Shown here: positions 8,609 through 16,906 of the stretch, piece after piece | How the letters are laid out: the number at the start of each line of letters is the position of its first letter | How positions within the stretch are numbered: the stretch's first letter is position 1 | Assembly: GCF_030523985.1 (NCBI RefSeq) | Contig: NZ_JAUNHK010000022.1 | Location: 1 to 31,485 of the forward strand | Reading direction: 5' to 3' | DNA: 31,485 nucleotides | DNA from: Deinococcus sp. | GTDB taxonomy: Bacteria; Deinococcota; Deinococci; Deinococcales; Deinococcaceae | The notes under the pieces: generated by a model | The model's input: only the letters and a program-made list of their open reading frames with translations | Databases searched by the model: none | Told to the model about the DNA's origin: nothing | Position numbers and translations under genes: made by a program

Positions 8609-9538
8609 TTAGTTCTGTAGGTCGCGTAGCTTGGCGTACAGCTCTTTTTCCTCGTCGCTGAGGTCTTTGGGCACAGTCAGATTCAGGCGCACGTACAGGT
8701 CGCCGTTGCCGCCCCCCTTCTTGGGCCAGCCCTGCCCACGCAGCCGCATCTTGCGCCCGCCACTGCTGCCTGCCGGGACGTTCAGGTTGCCCGATTTGCC
8801 GTTCAGGAGCTGCACTTTGACCTCTCCACCGAGCGCGGCAGTCGGGGCGGGCACGTCCACCGTGGTGGTCAGGTCGTCGCCTTCCAGCTCGAAGTGGGCA
8901 TCTTCCAGCACGCGAATGGTCAGCAGCACGTCGCCCCCGCCCGGTCCCTGCCCGGCCAGTCGCAGGCGTGCGCCGTCGCGGGTTCCGGCAGGCACGCGCA
9001 GGCTCAGGCGTTTGCCGTCCACGTTGATGACCTCGTCGGAACCTTCGAGCGCCTCGCGCAGTGTGACCTGCAATTCGCCCTCCACGTTCTGCACGAAGCG
9101 CCTGCTCTGGCCCGCGCCGCCGATGCCGCCCGCCGCGCCGCCGAACAGGTCTTCAAGGTTGATTTGCCCGCCCGCAAAGCCGCCGCCCGCGCCGCGCCCA
9201 CCCATGCGCCCGCCGAACATCTGCTGAAAGAAGTCGGAGAACTGTCCGGGGTCAAAGCCCGCCGTGTCGCCGCTGAAACCGCCGGGAAAGCCGCCCTCGC
9301 CGTAGCCGGGGGGCACCTGCCCGGTGTGCCCGAACTGGTCGTACATCTTGCGCTTTTCGGGGTCGGAGAGCACCGCATAGGCTTCTCCGATTTCCTTGAA
9401 CTTCTCGGCGGCTTTTTCGTCGCCCTGGTTCTTGTCGGGGTGGTACTGCTTGGCGAGCTTGCGGTAGGCGCTCTTGATGTCGGCATCGGACGCGGAGCGC
9501 GGAACGCCGAGGGTGTCGTAATAGTCTTTGTAAGCCAT
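8609..9538 (-). CDS. dnaJ: Hsp40 co-chaperone DnaJ, zinc-finger-less type
   Basis: DnaJ stimulates the DnaK ATPase and delivers unfolded substrate. The 309 residues contain a J-domain (about 1-70) with the essential HPD at 33-35, a Gly/Phe-rich linker (about 75-135, e.g. GGFPGGFSGDTAGFDPGQF), and two C-terminal beta domains (about 145-300). The CXXCXGXG zinc-finger repeats of classical DnaJ are absent, as in CbpA and Thermus DnaJ. The start has AAAGGAGG upstream. In the heat-shock cluster it is separated from grpE by about 1.6 kb holding three other genes. Confidence 0.95.
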   Translation of the reverse strand: MAYKDYYDTLGVPRSASDADIKSAYRKLAKQYHPDKNQGDEKAAEKFKEIGEAYAVLSDPEKRKMYDQFGHTGQVPPGYGEGGFPGGFSGDTAGFDPGQFSDFFQQMFGGRMGGRGAGGGFAGGQINLEDLFGGAAGGIGGAGQSRRFVQNVEGELQVTLREALEGSDEVINVDGKRLSLRVPAGTRDGARLRLAGQGPGGGDVLLTIRVLEDAHFELEGDDLTTTVDVPAPTAALGGEVKVQLLNGKSGNLNVPAGSSGGRKMRLRGQGWPKKGGGNGDLYVRLNLTVPKDLSDEEKELYAKLRDLQN

Positions 9539-9556
9539 GCGGCCTCCTTTCAGTCG

Positions 9557-9964
9557 TCAGATGAGGACATCCGCGACTCTTTGTAGTTCACGGTCAAAAC
9601 TCAGGAAGTGAATATCCACCTCGGTTTTTGCCCTCAGTGCCGAAGCGAGATGAAGGGCGTCCATGCCTCTCAGTGGATGGCTGACGGTCAGGTCGCCTGC
9701 CAGACGGTAAATCTCCGGGGTCACTTCCAGTTCGTTGACCCCTGCCCAGTCGCTTTCAAAGTCTTCGACCACCTGAGCATGTTCTTCGTCGCTCAGTTCG
9801 CCAGTTCTCAGACGACGGGCAAACGTGGCGCGGGCCTCGGCATAGGCAATCACGCTGGTCGTGACGGCCTCAATGCCTTCCAGCAGTGCCTCGACCTCCT
9901 CGCGCCCGGGCTCGGCCAGATACAGCTTGACCAGGGCGCTGCTGTCCAGATACGCCACCTTCAA
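9557..9964 (-). CDS. PIN-domain ribonuclease toxin (VapC-like)
   Basis: A 135-residue single PIN domain. The conserved acidic residues are in place: Asp7 (AYLDSSALVKLY), Glu43 (AYAEARA), Asp102 (RGMDALHLASA) and Asp124 (SFDREL), which bind the Mg2+ used to cut RNA. The gene overlaps the upstream XRE gene by 4 nt (ATGA), the usual coupling of antitoxin and toxin, and lies 18 nt upstream of dnaJ. RNA target unknown; VapC toxins cut initiator tRNA or rRNA in known cases. Confidence 0.88.
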   Translation of the reverse strand: MKVAYLDSSALVKLYLAEPGREEVEALLEGIEAVTTSVIAYAEARATFARRLRTGELSDEEHAQVVEDFESDWAGVNELEVTPEIYRLAGDLTVSHPLRGMDALHLASALRAKTEVDIHFLSFDRELQRVADVLI

Positions 9965-10290
9965 CGCTCGCCCCGCATCTCGGAGATAAGCACCTCGCTC
10001 GGCACATCCACTTTCGGGGCATTGGGCCGCACGAAACCCGTGAATTTCTTGAGCGGGCCTCCGAACACCGGGCGGGAAACTTCCAGCAGCTCAGACAACT
10101 CGACCCTTTCACCCGTCAGTTTCTCCAGCCCGGAAATCACGGACTCCAGGGTTTCCAGGCTGGGCCGATGTTTGCCGTTGTAGACGTCGCTCAGGGTGCC
10201 ATAGCGCAGTCCCGCCGCCTCTGCCAGTTGCCGCCGATTGACCCGGCGCTGGGCCAGCAGTTGAGGGAGCAGAACACGAATCTGAGTCAT
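9961..10290 (-). CDS. XRE-family antitoxin/repressor of the PIN toxin
   Basis: A 109-residue protein with a Cro/CI-type helix-turn-helix (about 8-65: VNRRQLAEAAGLRYGTLSDVYNGK) and a C-terminal tail (about 70-109) rich in Pro, Val and Arg that probably wraps the toxin. Most VapB antitoxins use an AbrB or RHH fold, so an XRE partner is a less common pairing. TAAAAT sits 6 nt before the ATG, and ACCGGAT occurs twice around it (see operator). The tail GGPLKKFTGFVRPN is not a motif I recognise. Confidence 0.82.
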   Translation of the reverse strand: MTQIRVLLPQLLAQRRVNRRQLAEAAGLRYGTLSDVYNGKHRPSLETLESVISGLEKLTGERVELSELLEVSRPVFGGPLKKFTGFVRPNAPKVDVPSEVLISEMRGER

Positions 10291-10291
10291 G

Positions 10292-10315
10292 ACCGGATTT
10301 TACTCCAAACCGGAT
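10292..10315 (-). promoter_or_regulatory. Promoter and candidate operator of the toxin-antitoxin pair
   Basis: The -10 TAAAAT (10302-10297 on the minus strand) lies 6 nt before the antitoxin ATG. ACCGGAT is present twice in the same orientation on the plus strand, at 10292-10298 and 10309-10315, on either side of and overlapping the -10. Autorepression by the XRE protein is inferred. The -10 also overlaps the stop codon (10300-10302) of the ankyrin gene. Confidence 0.5.
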
Positions 10316-11070
10316 GATAGAGACGGTTGACCGACTAATTTATTGATGACGGCTTTCAGCCCATACGCCTCCGCAATGCTCAGCGCCGTGTGTCCCCGCG
10401 AGTCCTGAAGCTGGGCGTCGGCCCCGTGCGAGAGCAGCAAATCCAGAATGTCGGTTCTGGGGGCGCGGGTTCTGGCTCGGTAGGCTTGGCCTTCCACGTC
10501 CACCGTATGCAGCAGCGGGGGCCAGAAGCGGGCATCGTTCACGTCTGCGCCGCGCCCTACCAGTGCGGCGATCAGGGTCGGCTCGTAGTCACCGTGACCC
10601 AGTGCCGAGCGGTCAATGGCGAGGTTGAGCAGCGGCAGAGGCTCCGAGTCGGGCCAGAAATTCACGTCCTGCACCTGCTCCAGCGTGGGCAAGAAGTACA
10701 GGTGCAGGTTCTCGGCGTTCTGCGGAACGTGCCGCAGCATCCAGCCCAGCGCCGCGTGAATCTTGGTCTGGCTGACACCCGTAAAGTCCAGCTTCTGCCC
10801 GCGCTTGAGTTCGTCAATCAGAGGGTTGAGGTCTTCGCGCCTAGCCAACTTGACGTACTCACCCTCGACCTGTTCCCGTGCCCAGGGCGTCTTGCGCAGA
10901 AACTTGAGGCTGCTGCCCACGCTCGGCTCGTTCTGAAAGCATTTGACGGGCACGCGGCGGGCCAGTTCGTCCCAGCCGTACTCGTCGTGCAGGTGGGTGA
11001 CGATGCGCTCTAAGGTGACGCCGTGAAGTGGTGATGGATGATGGTTGATGGTTGATGGAGGCTTTGGCAT
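10300..11070 (-). CDS. VF530-type DNA-binding domain fused to ankyrin repeats
   Basis: A 256-residue protein from the ATG at 11070, chosen because AGGAG lies 9 nt upstream; an in-frame TTG at 11088 is less likely. Residues about 16-80 match the small VF530/DUF2132 DNA-binding family (GVTLERIVTHLHDEYGW, CFQNEPSVGSSLKFLRKTPWA). Residues about 135-245 hold ankyrin-type repeats (LVGRGADVNDARFWPPLLH; LLLSHGADAQLQDSRGHTAL). VF530 proteins are normally stand-alone, so the fusion is notable. The first residues (STINHHPSP) are coded by the heptad repeat at 11031-11060. The role is unknown; DNA binding plus a protein-contact surface is the plain inference. It lies between grpE and the toxin-antitoxin pair. 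Confidence 0.75.
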   Translation of the reverse strand: MPKPPSTINHHPSPLHGVTLERIVTHLHDEYGWDELARRVPVKCFQNEPSVGSSLKFLRKTPWAREQVEGEYVKLARREDLNPLIDELKRGQKLDFTGVSQTKIHAALGWMLRHVPQNAENLHLYFLPTLEQVQDVNFWPDSEPLPLLNLAIDRSALGHGDYEPTLIAALVGRGADVNDARFWPPLLHTVDVEGQAYRARTRAPRTDILDLLLSHGADAQLQDSRGHTALSIAEAYGLKAVINKLVGQPSLSSGLE

Positions 11071-11150
11071 CAGCGCTGGCTCCTGCAATGGTTTGTGGAC
11101 ATCGATTCCTCGCTCTGAACATCTTTTCTATCAACCATCAACTATGAACC
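11031..11150. repeat. Heptad inverted repeat spanning the grpE/ankyrin junction
   Basis: GTTGATGGTTGAT (11044-11056) and its exact reverse complement (11130-11142) are separated by 73 nt that include the ribosome site and start of the ankyrin gene. Both arms continue with degenerate copies of the heptamer TGATGGT. The right arm starts 9 nt after the grpE stop; the left arm is inside the 5' coding region of the ankyrin gene. If the arms pair in mRNA, the start of the ankyrin gene would sit in the loop. Confidence 0.75.
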
Positions 11151-11151
11151 A

Positions 11152-11808
11152 TCAACCCTTGCGGCTGACCACGACTCGCGCAGGCCGCACCAGACGGTCA
11201 CCCATCTTGAAGCCCAGTTGGTAGGTCTGCACGATTTTCTCGTCCTCGTCGCCTTCCACCACCTGAATCGCCTCGTGCCACTGCGGGTCGAAGGTTTCGC
11301 CTTCCCTGCCCGTGACTTCCAGGCCCAGCCCGGCGAAAATGGTCAGGATCTTGTTCTGCACGGCCTGCATCCCCGGAATGAGCTTGGCGGGGTCGTCCAC
11401 ACCGACGCTGACGGCGCGCTCCATGTCGTCGTACACGGGCATCAGGGCTTCGGCGGCCTTGCTCACGCCCTTGCTCTGGGCTTCGGCGGCTTCCTGACCA
11501 GTGCGGTTGCGGTAGCCCTCGAAGTCGGCGGCAAGGCGTCCCAGTTTGCCGCGCAGGTCGGCGTTTTCTTTCTCCAGTTCGTCGTACCGCTCCAGCTTCG
11601 CCATCATTTCCTGCACTTGGCCGAACATGTTTTCGTCCATGTCGGGGAAGCCTTCGGGCATCTGGAAGTCGGCGTCGTCCGCGTCTACGTCCACATTGTT
11701 CATTTCGACGTCCAGCACGTCTTCGGGCTTGTCCTTGTGCTGACCGAATTTGATGTTGGCGGTGGCGCTGACTTCGGTTTCCTTCGGGTTTCTGGTGTCG
11801 TCGCTCAT
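11152..11808 (-). CDS. grpE: Nucleotide exchange factor GrpE
   Basis: GrpE releases ADP from DnaK. The 218-residue form from MSDDTRNPKE has an acidic, disordered N-terminus (about 1-60), a long dimerising coiled coil (about 65-115: KLERYDELEKENADLRGKL) and the C-terminal beta-wing (GREGETFDPQWHEAIQVV to RPARVVVSRKG) that contacts the DnaK ATPase domain. The ATG at 11808 has GGAAGG about 9 nt upstream. An in-frame ATG at 11841 (adding MFTNPFGRKKD) has TAAGCT 6 nt before it, so either a leaderless longer form or a 33-nt leader for the shorter one is possible. It follows dnaK after a terminator-like hairpin. Confidence 0.93.
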   Translation of the reverse strand: MSDDTRNPKETEVSATANIKFGQHKDKPEDVLDVEMNNVDVDADDADFQMPEGFPDMDENMFGQVQEMMAKLERYDELEKENADLRGKLGRLAADFEGYRNRTGQEAAEAQSKGVSKAAEALMPVYDDMERAVSVGVDDPAKLIPGMQAVQNKILTIFAGLGLEVTGREGETFDPQWHEAIQVVEGDEDEKIVQTYQLGFKMGDRLVRPARVVVSRKG

Positions 11809-11867
11809 GTCTTTCTTCCTTCCAAACGGGTTGGTGAACATGGCCTTAGCTTAGGCGCTTGGGGTGT

Positions 11868-11904
11868 AAAGAAAGGGAGAGGGGGCTGTGGGCCGTCCTC
11901 TCCC
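11868..11904 (-). terminator. Terminator-like hairpin after dnaK
   Basis: GGGAGAGG (11875-11882) and CCTCTCCC (11897-11904) form a perfect 8-bp stem followed on the minus strand by TTTCTTT. It lies between dnaK and grpE and probably reduces read-through, giving more DnaK than GrpE. Confidence 0.7.
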
Positions 11905-11952
11905 CGTGCGGGCTTGGGCTGTGCTGTTCCCTCCTGAGGAGAGGAGAGAGGA

Positions 11953-13842
<1,890 letters not shown>

Positions 13843-13901
13843 GTTGGTTGCTCCTTGAAAGAATGTTGCGCCCAGGCGGGCAGCAGTCTTGAACTGCCCA
13901 T

Positions 13902-13930
13902 ATCATAGGGACACAGTTCGGGAGTGTCAA
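13902..13930 (-). promoter_or_regulatory. dnaK promoter (consensus sigma-70 type)
   Basis: On the minus strand TTGACA (13930-13925) and TATGAT (13907-13902) are spaced 17 bp. This is the best -35/-10 pair in the window and the expected strength for a housekeeping chaperone. The leader of about 55 nt includes a GGGCAG...CTGCCC hairpin (13878-13899). Confidence 0.85.
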
Positions 13931-13934
13931 TAGA

Positions 13935-13955
13935 CTTGAGCGCATCAGACTCAAG
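13935..13955. promoter_or_regulatory. HAIR operator for HspR
   Basis: CTTGAGC-N7-ACTCAAG (13935-13941 and 13949-13955) differs by one base from the HAIR consensus CTTGAGT-N7-ACTCAAG. HspR is the known heat-shock repressor of D. radiodurans and of actinobacteria. The site begins 4 bp upstream of the dnaK -35, so bound HspR would block the polymerase. It also lies 56 bp upstream of the divergent epimerase start. Confidence 0.88.
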
Positions 13956-14010
13956 TTTGGTGTTGAGGGAATATTCATTCATGAAAGGAACCAGGGCTTA
14001 TCCTCCGGGC

Positions 14011-14955
14011 ATGAGCGCCAAGCGCCTGATCATCGCCGGGGGCAGCGGCTTCCTGGGCCGCGCCGTCGCCCGGCACTTCACCCGCCAGGGCTGGGATGTG
14101 GTGACCCTCTCCCACACGCCTCCGGCCATCCTGAACGGGCGCTGGGTCGGGTGGGACGGCGTGCGGCAGGGCGACTGGGTGGGGGAGTTGGATGGCGCCG
14201 ACGCCCTGCTCAATCTGGCGGGGCGCACCGTCAACTGCCGTTACACCGTGCAGAACATGCTGGACATCTACACCTCGCGCCTGGACAGCACCCGCGCTCT
14301 GGGACGGGCCATCGCCAGCTTGGGCGCTCCGCCCCGGGTGTGGCTGAACAGTTCCACCGCCACCATCTACCGCGACGTCCGTGACCACCCGCAAGACGAG
14401 CCGACCGGAGAGATGGGCCAGGGCTTCAGCGTGGACGTGGCCCAGCGCTGGGAAGCGGCCCTCATGGAGGAAACGCTGCCCAGGACACGCCGGGTCGCCC
14501 TGCGCACCGCGATGGTCTACGGCGTGGGTCAAGGCGGCATCATGCAGACCACCGACACCGTCGTGCGCCTGGGTGGGGCCGGGCCAATGGCGGGCGGCGG
14601 GCAATACGTCTCCTGGATTCACGAGCTGGATTTCTGCCGCGCCGTGGGCTTCCTGATCGAGCACGACCTCAGCGGAGCCGTGAAAGTGAGCGCTCCCACC
14701 CCCCTGCCCAACCGCGATTTTCTGCGGGCCTACCGTGACGCCTGGGGGATGCCCCTCGGGATTCCTTCCACCTCGGCGCTGCTGAGTCTGGGAGCGGTGG
14801 TCATGAACTCGGAGGAAGAACTCCTGCTGAAAAGCCGCTGGGTGGTACCGCGCAGGCTGCTGGAAGCGGGCTTTACTTTCCAGTACCCGACTTGGCCCGA
14901 CGCCATCCGCGAACTGGTGCAGGAGGTCAGGGAAGCAGGCCACGCCAGCCGCTGA
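14011..14955 (+). CDS. TIGR01777-family NAD(P)-binding epimerase (SDR39U1-like)
   Basis: An extended short-chain dehydrogenase/reductase-fold protein of 314 residues. The dinucleotide loop is IIAGGSGFLGRAV at the N-terminus, followed by ALLNLAGRTV, NSSTATIY (catalytic-region Ser) and a C-terminal DUF1731-like end (FTFQYPTWPDAIREL). The substrate of this family is not known. I chose the ATG at 14011 because the Rossmann loop begins right after it and TATCCT lies 6 nt upstream, the leaderless layout; an ATG at 13981 with GAGGGA 10 nt before it would add 10 residues. It is divergent from dnaK and shares the HAIR region, so it could respond to HspR. Confidence 0.88.
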   Translation: MSAKRLIIAGGSGFLGRAVARHFTRQGWDVVTLSHTPPAILNGRWVGWDGVRQGDWVGELDGADALLNLAGRTVNCRYTVQNMLDIYTSRLDSTRALGRAIASLGAPPRVWLNSSTATIYRDVRDHPQDEPTGEMGQGFSVDVAQRWEAALMEETLPRTRRVALRTAMVYGVGQGGIMQTTDTVVRLGGAGPMAGGGQYVSWIHELDFCRAVGFLIEHDLSGAVKVSAPTPLPNRDFLRAYRDAWGMPLGIPSTSALLSLGAVVMNSEEELLLKSRWVVPRRLLEAGFTFQYPTWPDAIRELVQEVREAGHASR

Positions 14956-14993
14956 GGTTCGCGTGGCAGGGCGACCTCTGAGAAGCCGCTGCC

Positions 14994-15019
14994 AAAAAAG
15001 AAAACCTGCCGAAGCAGGT
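14994..15019 (-). terminator. Intrinsic terminator of the PAS gene
   Basis: On the minus strand ACCTGC-TTCG-GCAGGT forms a 6-bp stem with a stable UUCG-type tetraloop, followed by TTTCTTTTTT. It sits 3 nt after the end of the PAS gene. Confidence 0.85.
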
Positions 15020-15021
15020 GT

Positions 15022-15600
15022 TCAATTCAAACTCAGGTCATTCAGGCGAGAGCGCGGTTCGAGGTCCAGCGGGGTGATGGTCGCCAGACGGCCCACCAGT
15101 CGGCCCCGGTGCCAGTAGGGGTGGTCGCTCACCAGCACGGGCAGGAGGCTCCCATCGGGGCGGCGAACCTGGGCCTGCCGGGTGCAGGGCGCGGGCGTAG
15201 GCAGCGGCGAGAAGACGGCGTCTTCTGAAAAAGGCAGGTCGCTCGGGCGCTGACCGACGAGGTCTTGCACTGGCGAGCCGAGCACACTCCTGAACGCCGG
15301 ATTGGCATAGCTGATGCGCCCGTCGCCGTTGACCAGGGTCATGGCCTGCCCCACACCGTCGATGGTCTGGCGCGAGAAGCGCAGTTCTCTTTCGTAGGCG
15401 TCGCGCAGCAGGTTGTAGCGCCGCACCAGGGCCCTGACCTGCGACGCGGCGAACAGCAGCAGAATTTGCAGGGTCAGCAGTGTGCCGAGCAGGAGCAGGG
15501 CCGTGTCGCGGGGCACCAGCAAAGCCACCAGCAGGTCCGTGACTGCCAGTACCCCAAAGACGGCAGAGGCAGAGCGGCGCAGGGTGGAGGGCGGAGTCAT
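15022..15600 (-). CDS. Membrane-anchored PAS-domain protein without output domain
   Basis: A 192-residue protein with two N-terminal membrane helices (about 12-30 and 33-53: ALLLLGTLLTLQILLLFAA), a short helical linker (RRYNLLRDAYERELRFSRQ) and a PAS domain (about 75-175: AMTLVNGDGRISYANPAFRS is the classic PAS core). It has no kinase, GGDEF or other effector, so it would have to signal through a partner. Neighbours offer no clear partner. TAACCT lies 7 nt before the ATG, the leaderless layout. Confidence 0.85.
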   Translation of the reverse strand: MTPPSTLRRSASAVFGVLAVTDLLVALLVPRDTALLLLGTLLTLQILLLFAASQVRALVRRYNLLRDAYERELRFSRQTIDGVGQAMTLVNGDGRISYANPAFRSVLGSPVQDLVGQRPSDLPFSEDAVFSPLPTPAPCTRQAQVRRPDGSLLPVLVSDHPYWHRGRLVGRLATITPLDLEPRSRLNDLSLN

Positions 15601-15671
15601 GCCACGGAGGTTAATGGGCAGACCCTGACACGGTGCTTACACGCTGTCTATCTGAAGCGGTCGAGAGCTGG

Positions 15672-16826
15672 TCAACTCGCAGGCGGCGTAACTTCCATGA
15701 AGTCGCCCACCACCCGGTTGAGCACCCACCAGCCCTGCGGCGTGGCGCGGAGCAGGTCGCCGTCCTGCTCGAGCAAGCCCGCCGCGACCTGCCGGGCGAT
15801 GACCGGGGCGTAGGTCTGCATCACGTCCACTCCGCTGCGGGCGGAGAGGGCCGCCAAATCCAGCCCCCGACGCAGCCGCAGCCCCATGAACAGGGCGTCG
15901 GTGACGTACTCGTGCGGGTCGATGGGCAGCGTTTCGCCCGTCTCGCCCGTCAGCCAGTCGTGCAGGTGCGGGTTGGTGCGGCGCAGGGTCAGCCGTTCAG
16001 GCGTCGGCGGCAGCGCGGGGTAGTGGCCCGCCGCCCCCGGCCCCAGGCCCAGGTACGTTTTGCCCTGCCAGTAGGCGAGGTTGTGGCGCGATTCCTCGCC
16101 GGGACGGGCGTAGTTGCTGACCTCATAGCGCGTGAAACCGTGCCCGGCCAGCAGTTCCTCGGTGCGGGTAAAGCCTTCGCGTTCGGCTTCTTCATCGACC
16201 TGTACTCCCCGGCGAGCAAACTCGGTGCCGCTCTCGATGGTGAGGGTGTAGGCGCTGACGTGTCCTACACCCAGTTCGACCAGGCCGTGAACGTCGCTGT
16301 CCAGTGGCTGTCCCGGCACCGCCGTGATGAGGTCGCCGCTGACCCGGAACCCCTGGGCGAGCAGGCGCGACACCGCTTCGCGCGACTGCTGGGCGTTGTG
16401 GCGGCGGCCCAGAAATTTGAGGGTCGGGTCGTCCAGGCTTTGCACGCCCACCGAAGCGCGGTCGAAGCCGAGCGCCCGCCACAGCGCCGCCCGCTCGGGA
16501 CTGACCGTACCGGGGTTGATTTCCAGCGTGTTTTCTACCCGGCCCCAGCCTAGGTGCCGCTGCACGCTCTCCACCAGAAAGCGCATCTCGTGGTCACGCA
16601 GAAAACTGGGCGTGCCGCCACCGAGGTACACCGTGTCGAGGTCGATGGTGTAGGTGGCGGCCAGTTCCGCCGCTTCCTGTTCCAGCCGTTCCAGATACCG
16701 CTCGACCAGCCCGGATTGCCGGGTCAGCACATGAAAATCGCAATAGGGGCAAATGCTGGGGCAAAACGGCACATGCACGTACAGGTGCCGCACCACCGGG
16801 TCGAGAGCAGGAACGAGGGCCGTCAC
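15672..16826 (-). CDS. hemW: HemW-type radical SAM protein
   Basis: HemW is a heme chaperone related to oxygen-independent coproporphyrinogen III oxidase but usually without that activity. The 384 residues show the radical SAM cluster motif CPSICPYC with Cys22, Cys26 and Cys29 and no fourth HemN-type cysteine directly after (CDF follows), then LGGGTPSFL and the HemW-region HNLAYWQGKTYLGLGPGAAG. A winged-helix-like C-terminus ends in LRATPQGWWVLNRVVGDF. The start is GTG (16824-16826) with TAGACT 7 nt upstream. Function from the family, not proved here. Confidence 0.92.
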   Translation of the reverse strand: MTALVPALDPVVRHLYVHVPFCPSICPYCDFHVLTRQSGLVERYLERLEQEAAELAATYTIDLDTVYLGGGTPSFLRDHEMRFLVESVQRHLGWGRVENTLEINPGTVSPERAALWRALGFDRASVGVQSLDDPTLKFLGRRHNAQQSREAVSRLLAQGFRVSGDLITAVPGQPLDSDVHGLVELGVGHVSAYTLTIESGTEFARRGVQVDEEAEREGFTRTEELLAGHGFTRYEVSNYARPGEESRHNLAYWQGKTYLGLGPGAAGHYPALPPTPERLTLRRTNPHLHDWLTGETGETLPIDPHEYVTDALFMGLRLRRGLDLAALSARSGVDVMQTYAPVIARQVAAGLLEQDGDLLRATPQGWWVLNRVVGDFMEVTPPAS

Positions 16827-16860
16827 ACGCCGGAGTCTACGCGGCGCGGGGAAGGGGGAC

Positions 16861-16893
16861 AGAAAAACGGAGGCCCACGGGGGAGCCTCCGTT
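16861..16893 (-). terminator. Intrinsic terminator of the E2-like gene
   Basis: AACGGAGGC (16866-16874) and GCCTCCGTT (16885-16893) form a perfect 9-bp stem, followed on the minus strand by TTTTTC. It separates the E2-like gene from hemW. Confidence 0.88.
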
Positions 16894-16906
16894 CCAGCAG
16901 GTCGTC

